Below the pieces are notes generated by a model. The model had not been told where the DNA came from, made no database searches, and saw only the letters and a program-made list of their open reading frames with translations. From the NCBI GenBank assembly GCA_014867205.1, contig WGUO01000001.1:248001-312000 (forward strand): DNA of 64,000 nucleotides, in the 5' to 3' direction. Below, in pieces: positions 47,535 through 56,333 of this stretch. Made by a program: the position numbers and the translations under genes. Positions within the stretch are counted from its first letter, which is position 1. The number at the start of each line of letters is the position of its first letter. Origin of the DNA: Muribaculaceae bacterium (GTDB lineage Bacteria; Bacteroidota; Bacteroidia; Bacteroidales; Muribaculaceae).

Positions 47535-48921
47535 ATGGCAAAAATAGAAAATCGCAAGAAACAGAATCCCAAGCACCAACAGTCCGAGTTGAGCGAGGGA
47601 CGCGCCAGCCTCTATCTGGAATACTATATAGGTAGAACCGAGACTCCCGTGCTTGACGAGAACGGTGAGCAGGTGTTCTACACCGAAGGGGCAATGGCGG
47701 GGAAACCCAAATTCAAAATCAAGCATACCCATAAAAAGGAGAATCTCAACCTCTACATCTGGCTTCGTCATCCAGAACGACAACATGACTCTGCAAAAGG
47801 AGGTTCTGTTGCCCGAAGAAATAGACCGTCTTGTGGATACACGTTTCGACGGCGAGAAAACCGAGATACACAGGGCCTTCATTTTCGGTCTTTATACCGG
47901 GGCGCGCTGGTGCGACACAAGCAAGCGGACTTACCGCAACGTGGACTATACCACAAAGACCCTGCGTTTCCAGCAGCAGAAAACAAAGGGACACAGCAAT
48001 TGCAGCCGGGTTATCGTTCCGCTGAACGACACACTCATCCGTCTTATCGGACAGCCGGGAAGCGACGATTACGACGAGCGCATATTCAAGGTGCCACTTT
48101 ATGATACCTGCAACCGCTATCTCGGCAAATGGGTGAAGATGGCCGGAATAAAGAATAAAATATCATGGCACTGCGCCGCCACAGTTTTGCATTGAATGTA
48201 CTTAACCGAGGAGCCAACATCAAGACGGTATCCCCCAACACCATATCGTTCTATACCCGCGTACTCCGCGCTGTGTATCATCGTGCGGTCGAAGATGACA
48301 TCATCGAGAACCGCAATCCGTTCCGAAAGGTATATACCGGGGTTGACAAGACTGTAAAAAGAGCATTGCCGTTGACTGTCATCAAAAAATCAAAGCATTG
48401 GACTTGTCGCTATCTCAGGCACTCGACTACGCCGCGATATGTTCCTGATGAGCTTTTATCTCATAGGAATGAGCTTCATCGACATGGCTTTCCTGAAAAA
48501 GTCGGACCTCAAGAACGGTTATGTAACCTACCCCCGTCGCAAGACCGGTCAGCAACTCATCATCGAATGGACAAAGGAGATGCAGATGATCCTCGACAAG
48601 TATCCTGAAAACAAAACCGACTACCTTCTTCCAGTCATACGCAATCCCGGACTCAACGAGCGTTGCACCTACCGCAACACAGGCTACAACATCAACCACA
48701 ACCAGAAACGAATCGCCGGGATGGTCGGTGTAACAATCCCTCTGACCCTCTATGTCGCACGCCACAGCTGGGCGTCCGCCGCCAAAGCCAAAGGCATCCC
48801 CTTATCTGTAATCTCTGAGGGCATGGGTCACGACAGCGAGGCAACCACCCAAATCTATCTCGAGAGCCTCGACTCTTCCGTCGTTGACAAAGCCAACAGC
48901 CTGATATTGAAATCTCTCTAA
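47535..48921 (+). pseudogene. Chimeric, frameshifted tyrosine integrase remnants
   Basis: Two integrases of the Bacteroides mobile-element type are fused and broken. The first gives an N-terminal arm domain (MAKIENRKKQNPKHQQ...LYLEYYIGRTETPV, to about 47755), a jump of frame with lost sequence, then a catalytic core (LLPEEIDRLVD, LYTGARWCD) up to RHSFALNVLNRGANIKTV near 48228, where its final tyrosine segment is missing. There the second begins inside its core-binding domain (NTISFYTRVLRAVYHRAVEDDIIENRNPF) and runs to YVARHSWASAAK, GMGHDSEATTQIYL and the stop at 48921. At least three single-base losses (near 48178, 48390 and 48433) break the frame. The first catalytic Arg of the second enzyme is replaced (LIGMSFID where LRGMSFID is usual). 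It should be inactive. Confidence 0.85.
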
Positions 48922-48982
48922 TAGTGTTCAGCTATTGCGGCATCCTCTCACTAAACATACATGTCTTCCTAAGAAATATTAT

Positions 48983-49010
48983 TGCCTCAGCACCACCCGG
49001 TTCTGAGGCA
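48983..49010. terminator. Hairpin after the integrase remnant
   Basis: TGCCTCAG (48983-48990) pairs with CTGAGGCA (49003-49010) around a 12-nt loop, flanked by A/T-rich DNA. It is a modest terminator candidate. Confidence 0.5.
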
Positions 49011-49033
49011 TCGTTGTTTAGCAATTGTCCAAT

Positions 49034-49223
49034 TCTCTTGTTTAGAGAGTCTTAACCAAGTGCAAAGTTACGAAATAATTCTGAGATTGCGGCTATATTC
49101 GGCATTATTTTTTTAACGAGCCATTGGATTTTCTCACATTGTTTAGCAAGTGGCCTTATTTGAATCACTAAACCATCTGATTTCCAATTAGGATATAGAG
49201 CATCCATCTCTCTAAACAAGAGA
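49034..49223. repeat. 190-bp segment bounded by 16-bp inverted repeats, possible invertible promoter
   Basis: TCTCTTGTTTAGAGAG at 49034-49049 recurs as its exact reverse complement at 49208-49223. The enclosed DNA carries, near its left end and on the minus strand, TAACTTTG (49070-49063), a -7 element now pointing away from the operon at 49261. Inversion would place it at 49187-49194 facing that operon. No -33 TTTG is at 19-21 nt, and no active invertase gene is nearby, so promoter inversion is a hypothesis; a small mobile repeat is the alternative. Confidence 0.5.
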
Positions 49224-49249
49224 GGCTTGCCATTAAACGACAAAATCAA
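49052..49249 (-). CDS. Small hypothetical ORF across the inverted-repeat segment
   Basis: A 65-codon minus-strand frame has a plausible composition (REMDALYPNWKSDGL, LAKQCEKIQWLVKKI, SELFRNFALG) but no recognised domain. It passes through one copy of the inverted repeat and ends just before the other. Its 3' end doubles as the TAACTTTG motif. It may be a remnant of a longer gene or chance; I would not rely on it being expressed. Confidence 0.3.
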   Translation of the reverse strand: MILSFNGKPLLFREMDALYPNWKSDGLVIQIRPLAKQCEKIQWLVKKIMPNIAAISELFRNFALG

Positions 49250-49260
49250 TCAATATCAGA

Positions 49261-49716
49261 ATGCAGACTACAAAGAAATCATTTCTTGCATTAGTACTAT
49301 TTCTGCTTCCATTTCCAATGATATGCAAAGCTCAATCATCGGTAATGGAAGTGTCTTGGAATGTGTACACTACTAACTATACAGGGCTGTTAGTCTTGTA
49401 TCCGAACAATCAAGGCATTCTGAAAATTTGTTCATACGATCCGACTATTGGGACAATTTGGATAGAGCAAGATGCGACACTGACAAATCAGTATGATATT
49501 TTCGGCAACCGTACTTCTTACATCAACTGTCGAAATCCGAGGACGTCAGCCAATATAGTCTACTATGCTGACAATTTTGTAATTTTTCCTAATGGAAGAA
49601 TGTATACTCAAGATGCCGGTGGCACTTGGTCAACTCAAATAGTTGCCCAGATGATACAAACATACAATTGGCAGTCAAAAATGAAACAGTATAATATTCA
49701 ACAACAAAGAAAATAA
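49261..49716 (+). CDS. Secreted hypothetical protein, first gene of accessory operon
   Basis: The 151-residue product has an N-terminal signal peptide (SFLALVLFLLPFPMICKAQ) and a mature part rich in Tyr, Asn and Thr with alternating strand-like segments (YTGLLVLYPNNQGILKICSYD, NIVYYADNFVIFPNGRMY). I do not recognise the family. It begins a run of plus-strand genes with gaps of only a few bases, so it belongs to the accessory operon. Base composition is AT-rich compared with the core genes upstream of 47.2 kb. Confidence 0.75.
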   Translation: MQTTKKSFLALVLFLLPFPMICKAQSSVMEVSWNVYTTNYTGLLVLYPNNQGILKICSYDPTIGTIWIEQDATLTNQYDIFGNRTSYINCRNPRTSANIVYYADNFVIFPNGRMYTQDAGGTWSTQIVAQMIQTYNWQSKMKQYNIQQQRK

Positions 49717-49722
49717 AACCAA

Positions 49723-50283
49723 ATGAAAAAATTTCTCTCGTTCATGATGGTAGTGCTCTGCGCTTGCGCATTCACATCCTGCATAGGCAAAGAAGATGAG
49801 CCCGAAATCTCAACTGGCATAGAAGATGACGGTACGGGTCGTACTCCTACAAGGAGTGAACTAATTGGTAAATGGCAGAGCAATGAATATCAAGGCTGGG
49901 AACCTCGTCTTGAACAGAACGTTGTAATCGCCAGAGAACTAAATCTCAGCGATGATGGCACATACACAAATAGGTATCGTGGACACCTTACTCAAGCTAA
50001 AGATGGCTCCGAACTTTCTACAACTGAATTCGGTAACTGGGAGGAAGAACGTGGCACTTGGACTTATAATGAGAGTACGGCAGAAATCTCGTATGTGCCA
50101 AACTTTGATGAAAGGGTAAATTATGAGACCACCAAAATGGAATCATACGAATACTCCAACTATAAAGAAAAGTGCCTGATTAAAACATCGGGAACTTACA
50201 ATGGTATGTGGATTACGCTTGACACTTATCTGAAGCGTTCAGGTAACAAGGGTGATTTGCGATATGCCGTAAGTAAAAAATGA
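49723..50283 (+). CDS. Lipoprotein, lipocalin-like fold suspected
   Basis: The 186-residue product has a lipoprotein signal (FMMVVLCACAFTSC) followed by an acidic linker (EDEPEISTG), a feature of surface-exposed Bacteroidetes lipoproteins. The body begins ELIGKWQSNEY and alternates strands, including GTYTNRYRG and RGTWTYNESTAEISY, as in small lipocalin-like proteins; the fold is a guess. It starts 6 bp after the secreted protein gene and ends 4 bp before the radical SAM gene. Confidence 0.8.
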   Translation: MKKFLSFMMVVLCACAFTSCIGKEDEPEISTGIEDDGTGRTPTRSELIGKWQSNEYQGWEPRLEQNVVIARELNLSDDGTYTNRYRGHLTQAKDGSELSTTEFGNWEEERGTWTYNESTAEISYVPNFDERVNYETTKMESYEYSNYKEKCLIKTSGTYNGMWITLDTYLKRSGNKGDLRYAVSKK

Positions 50284-50287
50284 ACTA

Positions 50288-51301
50288 ATGACCTCTCGAA
50301 ATATAATATCAAGTATCCGTCAATCCGTTTTCTCGAAAGACGTATTGACGGCTGCCTTAAACCTTACCGGAGAGTCTCAATCAGAACTTTTTGGCATTGC
50401 TCAGGAAAAACGACTTGCCGCTTTTCCTGACAATCATGTTCAAGTGCGGAGTGTAATTGAGACCTCTAATGTTTGTAGGCAAAAGTGCCGCTATTGTGCC
50501 ATTGGAGGAAAAGACCAAAAACTCAATTACACTCTTGATTCCAATGCAATCAGCCTTCTCATCAGTTATCTTTATCAAAAGGGTCGGCGCAATATCCTTT
50601 TGCAATCAGGAGAAAATGTTAATGAAGACTTTCTGAAAAATACAGAGGAGGCTATTACGACATCAAAGGAATCGTATCCGGATTTGAGGATTATACTATG
50701 TATGGGTAATCTTACTTATACACAGTATGAGAGATTATATAAAGCCGGTGCTTCTGACTATATTTTGAAATTTGAGACCTCCAATGAGGAGCTGTTCAAA
50801 TACTGTAAGCCTAACGATACTCTTACCAATAGACTTGAATGTATTGAAATGCTTCACGAAATTGGGTATAGGGTTGGTTCAGGAAACATCGTGGGGCTAC
50901 CTGGGCAGACAGTATATGATTTGGTGAGGGATTTGGAGCTTATCCATAAGCTCCCGTTGTCCATGAACAGTACCACCATATTTATACCTGCCGAGAACTC
51001 GGCATTTGCCAATGAGCCTGCCGGGAATCCAATTTATACTCTTAATATGATGGCTCTTATGCGAGTCATGAACCCTCATAGACTGATGCCTACAACCAGT
51101 TCATTGGAGAAAATGATACCGGATGGACAATTCCTTGGATTGCAGGCAGGAGCAAATACAGTAACCATTCATGATGGTACACCAGAAGACTTGCAGCAAT
51201 ATTTCCCCATATATTCTGCAAAGCGTGTACGTCCACAAATGGAACATTTTAAGGATATTCTTGAAAGAGCAGGAATTAAGACAGACAATCTGAATTCATA
51301 A
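50288..51301 (+). CDS. HydE/BioB-like radical SAM enzyme
   Basis: The 337-residue cytoplasmic enzyme has the radical SAM cluster motif CxxxCxxC as CRQKCRYC (Cys63, 67, 70), followed by LQSGENV, ILKFETSNEELFKY, VGSGNIVGLPGQT and a C-terminal BATS-like region with QFLGLQAGANTVTIHDGTP. This order matches the HydE / PylB / BioB group. No hydF, hydG or hydrogenase gene is adjacent, and biotin or pyrrolysine genes are absent, so it is not the usual HydE or BioB. It is followed after 2 bp by a HemN-like enzyme, which points to a joint pathway. The substrate is unknown. Confidence 0.88.
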   Translation: MTSRNIISSIRQSVFSKDVLTAALNLTGESQSELFGIAQEKRLAAFPDNHVQVRSVIETSNVCRQKCRYCAIGGKDQKLNYTLDSNAISLLISYLYQKGRRNILLQSGENVNEDFLKNTEEAITTSKESYPDLRIILCMGNLTYTQYERLYKAGASDYILKFETSNEELFKYCKPNDTLTNRLECIEMLHEIGYRVGSGNIVGLPGQTVYDLVRDLELIHKLPLSMNSTTIFIPAENSAFANEPAGNPIYTLNMMALMRVMNPHRLMPTTSSLEKMIPDGQFLGLQAGANTVTIHDGTPEDLQQYFPIYSAKRVRPQMEHFKDILERAGIKTDNLNS

Positions 51302-51303
51302 CA

Positions 51304-52722
51304 ATGAAAGAACACTCTGCATATATAAATCAATCGACTCCGCGATGGGAGGAATTCAAGCGATTCCAAGAGCTTGGACTCATTCCTGTGCATGGGGATT
51401 TTTCTCCTGCCGGCGTCCACTATCCTCCAATCACAAATTATCTTCCGACCACACAAGAGGAAGCTTATCAGAATTATACGGAAACGAATCCGAGTGAGTT
51501 TGATGTCTATGTTCACATCCCTTTCTGTCATAAGAGATGTTTATTTTGTCATTACCCATCTCACTATAATTGTGGAGATTCGGAAAAAGACACCTATCTC
51601 GATGCGCTTGAAAAGGAAATGCAAAACTGGCTCTCTTTCCGAGGAATTGAACGTATTAAATCTCGTTCTATTCTGATGGGAGGTGGCACTCCAACCGACC
51701 TATCGCCAGAACAATTAAAGCGATTCCTTACGTTCTTTACAAAGTACGTTGACATATCTCACTGCCCCCAGTTTAATTATGATGTAGATCCGTCGACGCT
51801 CGTCGGAGAGAAGGGACTTGAACGACTAAGAATTATAAAAGACTTCAACGGAGATAGGCTTACCATTGGAGTCCAATCTCTTAATGATGATGTCCTGCGT
51901 AAAATGAATCGCTCACACAATTCTGCTATTGCCAAAGAATCAATAGAGAATTGCCTTAAAATGGGTTTCAAAGTTAACATTGAATTCATTTACGGTCATC
52001 CCGGAGAAACTCTTGACAATTGGATTGATGTCATTGATGAAGCTTGTAATCTCGGTGTCGATGAAATACAACTTTATCGTTTAAAAATTGAACCTTACGG
52101 TGATCAGGAAGGCACAATAAAGAAATTTGCGTCGTACCGGCCAGAGGAACTTATCTCGGTGGAAGATACCATCCGCATGAAAGAGATTTCTAATTTGATT
52201 CTTGCGGATCACGGATACTCAGAGAATCTGCGAAGAGTGTTTACTAAAGATAAACGCAATCTATCTATATATGCCTATAATCAATGCTGTCGTCTCAGAG
52301 ATCAGGTTGGGTTTGGTATATCCGCTTTCAGTAGTCTTAATGACAGATTCCTAATTAACACTCCAAGTTTTGAGGAATACTATCAGCGGATTGCTTCAGG
52401 ACAGCTTGGAGTAAATAGAGCACTTCTGAGAAACCCTCTTCAACAAATTCTGTGGTCCATAATTCTTCCTCTGAAGAATTACTACATAGATAAAAATCTG
52501 TTCAAGAAAATCAATGGGGTGGATTTATCTACTGTGTTTCAAGATAAGTTCAATCTACTTAAACAGTATGGTCTTGTTACTGAGTCTGAGAATAGGATGG
52601 AACTTACGCCAACAGGTGCTTTTTATTCCGATGAGTTAGTCCACATTTTCTACGAAAACCAGCACCAGTCATTTCCTCCAGAAGATTTCAATCCTGGAGT
52701 TCTCAACCCATATAATAAATGA
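51304..52722 (+). CDS. HemN-like radical SAM enzyme
   Basis: The 472-residue protein has the HemN-family motif HIPFCHKRCLFC (Cys75, 79, 82) in a YVHIPFC context, then ILMGGGTPTDL, RLTIGVQSLND, VNIEFIYGHPGET and a C-terminal winged-helix-like region (KFNLLKQYGLVTESENRMELTPTG). This group includes coproporphyrinogen dehydrogenase, the HemW chaperone and class C methylases such as the haem-degrading ChuW/HutW. The long N-terminal extension (~65 residues) before the motif is like HutW-type proteins. A haem or other tetrapyrrole substrate is possible but unproven. Its last 4 bp overlap the methyltransferase gene. Confidence 0.85.
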   Translation: MKEHSAYINQSTPRWEEFKRFQELGLIPVHGDFSPAGVHYPPITNYLPTTQEEAYQNYTETNPSEFDVYVHIPFCHKRCLFCHYPSHYNCGDSEKDTYLDALEKEMQNWLSFRGIERIKSRSILMGGGTPTDLSPEQLKRFLTFFTKYVDISHCPQFNYDVDPSTLVGEKGLERLRIIKDFNGDRLTIGVQSLNDDVLRKMNRSHNSAIAKESIENCLKMGFKVNIEFIYGHPGETLDNWIDVIDEACNLGVDEIQLYRLKIEPYGDQEGTIKKFASYRPEELISVEDTIRMKEISNLILADHGYSENLRRVFTKDKRNLSIYAYNQCCRLRDQVGFGISAFSSLNDRFLINTPSFEEYYQRIASGQLGVNRALLRNPLQQILWSIILPLKNYYIDKNLFKKINGVDLSTVFQDKFNLLKQYGLVTESENRMELTPTGAFYSDELVHIFYENQHQSFPPEDFNPGVLNPYNK

Positions 52723-54800
52723 GATTCAGCAGTTTTCTCATACTGTCCGGCGCAATTGCGGGATTATATCTTTCAGCCCAACCTCGATATGAGATTGGAC
52801 TGAAAGATCCGTCTTCGTTAGTAAGGGTAGGCATGGATCCACACCCTACTGACAGCACCGATATTGCTTTGGCTTATACATTACTTGGTGCGATAGAGCA
52901 TAATAATGTCGATTCTATTGCCTATGTACGTGACGCTTGGTATAGAAAATCAATAGGCAACTCAACGAAAGACAAGGCGTATAGCTCGTTAACCTATATT
53001 CTTTCCAGATTTCTTTCTAAAGACTGCACAGATGAGATTGCTTCTGAGAATGAAAGGATGCTTACAGATGACCTGTATCATTATTTCGTAGATAATGATT
53101 TTGAACATCTTAAGAAATATCTGACTCTAAAGTATGAGTTAAATAATTACCGACCAAGAAGCGTAAAAGAATTTATTGAACAACGAACATTCTATGAGGA
53201 TTTTTTGATGTTCAATGATCCTAACCGAAATGACTGGGATTATACTCGCGAAGTAATCGAACTACTACCTTTAAGAGAGGGCGACAAAGTTGCTGATATT
53301 GGTTGTGGGTTTGGCTATAATGCTATTCGGCTAAAGGATAAAGTCGGCCAGAATGGTTTCGCATATGCTACCGATACGGAAAAGAATTACATAGAGTATC
53401 TTGATAAGTTTCTTTCCGACCATAGAATCGATGGAATTATTCCTATAAATTCCACGTCCAACGATATTTCCGTTCCGGATTCATTGGATATGGTATTTAT
53501 GAGTTCTCTATACCATATTATCTACACTTGGTCCAGAGAGGATGAACGCAAGGCATTTCTTTCGTCTATAAAATCAAAACTGCGAGAGGGCGGATATTTT
53601 GTAGTCGTTGACAATATCAACCGTCATGGCGACGAGTTAAATAATTGTCATGTAAATCCATTATTGGTAGAGGCACAACTCGGCTTTTGGGGATTCAAAC
53701 CGTATTTGACAAAACAATTGTCTGATCAAAGATATGTTTCCGTCTTTGTTAATGACAGCACTTATGTTCCTGAACACATTGCTGTGAATAATGAAGGACC
53801 GATAATCTCTATTGATAACCAGAAATCAATAGTACATATCGGTAGTCTTGATTCTTATGACATCACAGACAAAGGTGTGGATGCTGCTCAATATGTCTAT
53901 GATTTCTTAGGAAATGGAGATGTTTCTTTAGCTAATATTGCCATTGAAAAATATAATGATATTATTCCACAAGAGAACTTTGGAGGTGAGTATTCTGCAT
54001 TGCAATGGCTTTGTGAAGCCATGACTGCAACGCCAGAGGAAAGAGAGTCAATGCTATCTAACAGATTGACTCGTAGTTTCTATAAAACTATGACAGCCGA
54101 CAGCTGTAAAATATCTCGATACTATCTCCTTCATAAATATAAACTTGGGAATGACTCTATAAGAATGATGTCTGATTCCATACTCGAAATGAGTGGAGAG
54201 GTCGGAAGAACCCATCGATCATATCTTGAAGATTATATTTTGGCACTTAATCCAAAGCGTCATCTATGGGAAAAGACCGACTCTTTAATTGCCAGACTTG
54301 GCATACAAAAAGGAGATACTATTGCAGACATAGGGAGTGGCTCCGGTTTTTTTACTGATAAGTTCTCACAACTGGTAGGATCACAAGGCCATGTGTATGC
54401 ATTAGAAATTAAAGATGAGCATATAAAATCGTTAGATGAATTTATTAAAGATGAGCATATAAATAATATAACGGTAATCAAGGGAAAAGAAGATTCTCTA
54501 ATCCTTCCGAAACCTGTTGACAAAATGTTTATGTGTTCATTATACCATATTATGTATGGTGTCATATCAGACAAGGATCGAGATGCTTATCTGAAAAGTC
54601 TAATTACACAATTAAAAGATGGAGGAGAGCTAATTATCGTTGACAATGGTCCCGTTAACGATGAAACTTTACCATATCACGGACCATACATCAGCAAAGA
54701 GTTGATTATAACTCAACTTGGATTTTATGGGTTTGAATTAGTCGATTATTATCAATTCATCCCTCAACGCTATATGCTGAAATTCAAACTCAATAAATAA
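52719..54800 (+). CDS. Tandem class I SAM methyltransferase with signal-like N-terminus
   Basis: The 693-residue protein has a hydrophobic N-terminus (FLILSGAIAGLYLSAQ) like a signal peptide or anchor, an alpha-helical region, and two Rossmann methyltransferase domains. Motif I is VADIGCGFG at residues 191-199 and IADIGSGSG near 533-542; each is followed by SLYHII or SLYHIM and by a strand ending VVDN or IVDN. The halves look like an internal duplication. The start overlaps the HemN-like stop by 4 bp, which supports this N-terminus. An exported domain would lack SAM, so either it is a membrane-anchored cytoplasmic enzyme or the fold has another use. Confidence 0.85.
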   Translation: MRFSSFLILSGAIAGLYLSAQPRYEIGLKDPSSLVRVGMDPHPTDSTDIALAYTLLGAIEHNNVDSIAYVRDAWYRKSIGNSTKDKAYSSLTYILSRFLSKDCTDEIASENERMLTDDLYHYFVDNDFEHLKKYLTLKYELNNYRPRSVKEFIEQRTFYEDFLMFNDPNRNDWDYTREVIELLPLREGDKVADIGCGFGYNAIRLKDKVGQNGFAYATDTEKNYIEYLDKFLSDHRIDGIIPINSTSNDISVPDSLDMVFMSSLYHIIYTWSREDERKAFLSSIKSKLREGGYFVVVDNINRHGDELNNCHVNPLLVEAQLGFWGFKPYLTKQLSDQRYVSVFVNDSTYVPEHIAVNNEGPIISIDNQKSIVHIGSLDSYDITDKGVDAAQYVYDFLGNGDVSLANIAIEKYNDIIPQENFGGEYSALQWLCEAMTATPEERESMLSNRLTRSFYKTMTADSCKISRYYLLHKYKLGNDSIRMMSDSILEMSGEVGRTHRSYLEDYILALNPKRHLWEKTDSLIARLGIQKGDTIADIGSGSGFFTDKFSQLVGSQGHVYALEIKDEHIKSLDEFIKDEHINNITVIKGKEDSLILPKPVDKMFMCSLYHIMYGVISDKDRDAYLKSLITQLKDGGELIIVDNGPVNDETLPYHGPYISKELIITQLGFYGFELVDYYQFIPQRYMLKFKLNK

Positions 54801-54810
54801 TAGAACGCAA

Positions 54811-55443
54811 ATGAAAAGAACGCTCCTACTTATTATCTGCGGCATTTTAGCATTTTCATACAGCAATCAGGCTGTTGCTCAAATGTTTGATGCTTATGAA
54901 CAATGGGAAGATGATGAAAGAACCATCTTGACAGCCAAGTGGTCGCAACTATTTTATGAACTGAATGTCGGCTTTAATGTAAACAGGACAAGTTCAAGTT
55001 GGGATTACAAGGCTGACTTCCTCTATTTAGGTTTTGGCGTAGGTTATCCAGTAAATACGGAAAATGCATGGCGCAAATTTCTACCGGCTCAAAAAATTCC
55101 AGATAATGAAGAGGAAGCTGAACTTTTTGGTTCTATGGATACTAAAAGCGTTTGGGGAGGCAAGGTTGGTCTTGGATGGATACACTATTTTAATCATGCT
55201 ATCGGGTTCTACACTCAGGTAAGTTGGGCTTTTCTTGGCGATTTTGGAAGTGGAGCGTCTTCAGATGGCACCACAATAGAAACTGATAGTCAAGCTACAA
55301 AAAGTACATTTATATATAATACTGTGCCTATTGAAGCCGGAATTTGTGTGAATATGTGGAAGCATCTTCATGTTCAAGGTGGTGTAACATATATGTGGAA
55401 GGAAATTCCACTATTGACTGTTGGTATTGGTGTAAATTTCTAA
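54811..55443 (+). CDS. Small outer-membrane beta-barrel protein
   Basis: The 210-residue product has a signal peptide ending YSNQAVAQ and then alternating amphipathic strands (FYELNVGFNVNR, ADFLYLGFGVGYPV, GKVGLGWIHYFNHAIGFYTQVSW, HVQGGVTYMW), ending in a phenylalanine (VGIGVNF), the usual C-terminal residue of barrels inserted by BAM. It is probably an 8-10 stranded outer-membrane protein. No family name is known to me. It lies between the methyltransferase and the EamA transporter genes. Confidence 0.8.
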   Translation: MKRTLLLIICGILAFSYSNQAVAQMFDAYEQWEDDERTILTAKWSQLFYELNVGFNVNRTSSSWDYKADFLYLGFGVGYPVNTENAWRKFLPAQKIPDNEEEAELFGSMDTKSVWGGKVGLGWIHYFNHAIGFYTQVSWAFLGDFGSGASSDGTTIETDSQATKSTFIYNTVPIEAGICVNMWKHLHVQGGVTYMWKEIPLLTVGIGVNF

Positions 55444-55454
55444 AGAGTTGAAAT

Positions 55455-56333
55455 ATGGCTTTATGGGGCATATTATCAGCGTTATTGTCTGCTTGCTCTT
55501 GGGCATTTGGAACAATAACATTTGAACGCATCGGAAAGGCTGTACCGTTTGTAGGTATCACCTTTCTTAAAGGTGTGTTTAGTATTCTGCTGATGATATT
55601 GCTCCTTGTCGTAACAGGTGGCTCATATCCGATTGGATGGTGGGAGTTTTCATTTCTCGCTTTAAGCGGAATCGTCGGTATTACCATAGGAGATTCCTTA
55701 TTTTTCAAGTCCCTTCAAGACCTGGGCGCTAAAACTCAAGTCATATTCTTCCTGCTCGGGCAGATTATGACAATGATTCTATCGCTATTATTTTTAGGCG
55801 AATTATTATCAGTTGAACAATACATTGGAGCGTTTATATTACTTACTGGTGTAATTGTAACCACATGGGGCACCCAGACCAATCATCCTAATAAAACAAG
55901 AGGTATCATATTGGGTTTAGCCTCTATGACGTGTTTTTCCGTTTCAGCGATAATGGTTAAAGCTGCAATTTCAGATATTCCTGTCATTACAGCAACTTTT
56001 TACAGAATGGTCTTTGGTACAATCTTTACATTAGGGTATGGGTTAGCTTCAAAGAATTTTTCAAGTTGGATTCACCCGCTGAAGGACAAGAAACTTTTAG
56101 GACTATTCATATTTAATGTTATTGTTATTACCTATGGCGGTTTCTTGCTATCAATGGCGGCAATCAAATATATATCTGTTTCGTTAGCGTCTGTCTTAGG
56201 GGCTACCGAACCAGTATTCGTTCTTTTGCTTGCATTCTTGCTCATGCGAGAAAAAGTAACTAAAAGAGAACTTATTGGTACCATAGTGACTTTGGCTGGT
56301 CTCTTCTTAATCATAAACAGTGAGCGATTATGA
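55455..56333 (+). CDS. EamA/DMT-family transporter
   Basis: The 292-residue inner-membrane protein has ten predicted helices in two EamA repeats, with ILSALLSACSWAFGTITFERIG at the start, QVIFFLLGQIMTMILSLLFLGE in the first half and YISVSLASVLGATEPVFVLLLAFLLMREKVTKRELIGTIVTLAG in the second. These transporters export or import small metabolites. Here it may move the product or substrate of the radical SAM enzymes across the inner membrane. It overlaps the next gene by 4 bp. Confidence 0.9.
   Translation: MALWGILSALLSACSWAFGTITFERIGKAVPFVGITFLKGVFSILLMILLLVVTGGSYPIGWWEFSFLALSGIVGITIGDSLFFKSLQDLGAKTQVIFFLLGQIMTMILSLLFLGELLSVEQYIGAFILLTGVIVTTWGTQTNHPNKTRGIILGLASMTCFSVSAIMVKAAISDIPVITATFYRMVFGTIFTLGYGLASKNFSSWIHPLKDKKLLGLFIFNVIVITYGGFLLSMAAIKYISVSLASVLGATEPVFVLLLAFLLMREKVTKRELIGTIVTLAGLFLIINSERL

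Noticed and set aside
47760..48104. Continuation of the first integrase frame past 47760
   Set aside because: The reading becomes Arg/Gly/His-rich nonsense while the conserved integrase core is in another frame, so this is out-of-frame sequence after the lesion.
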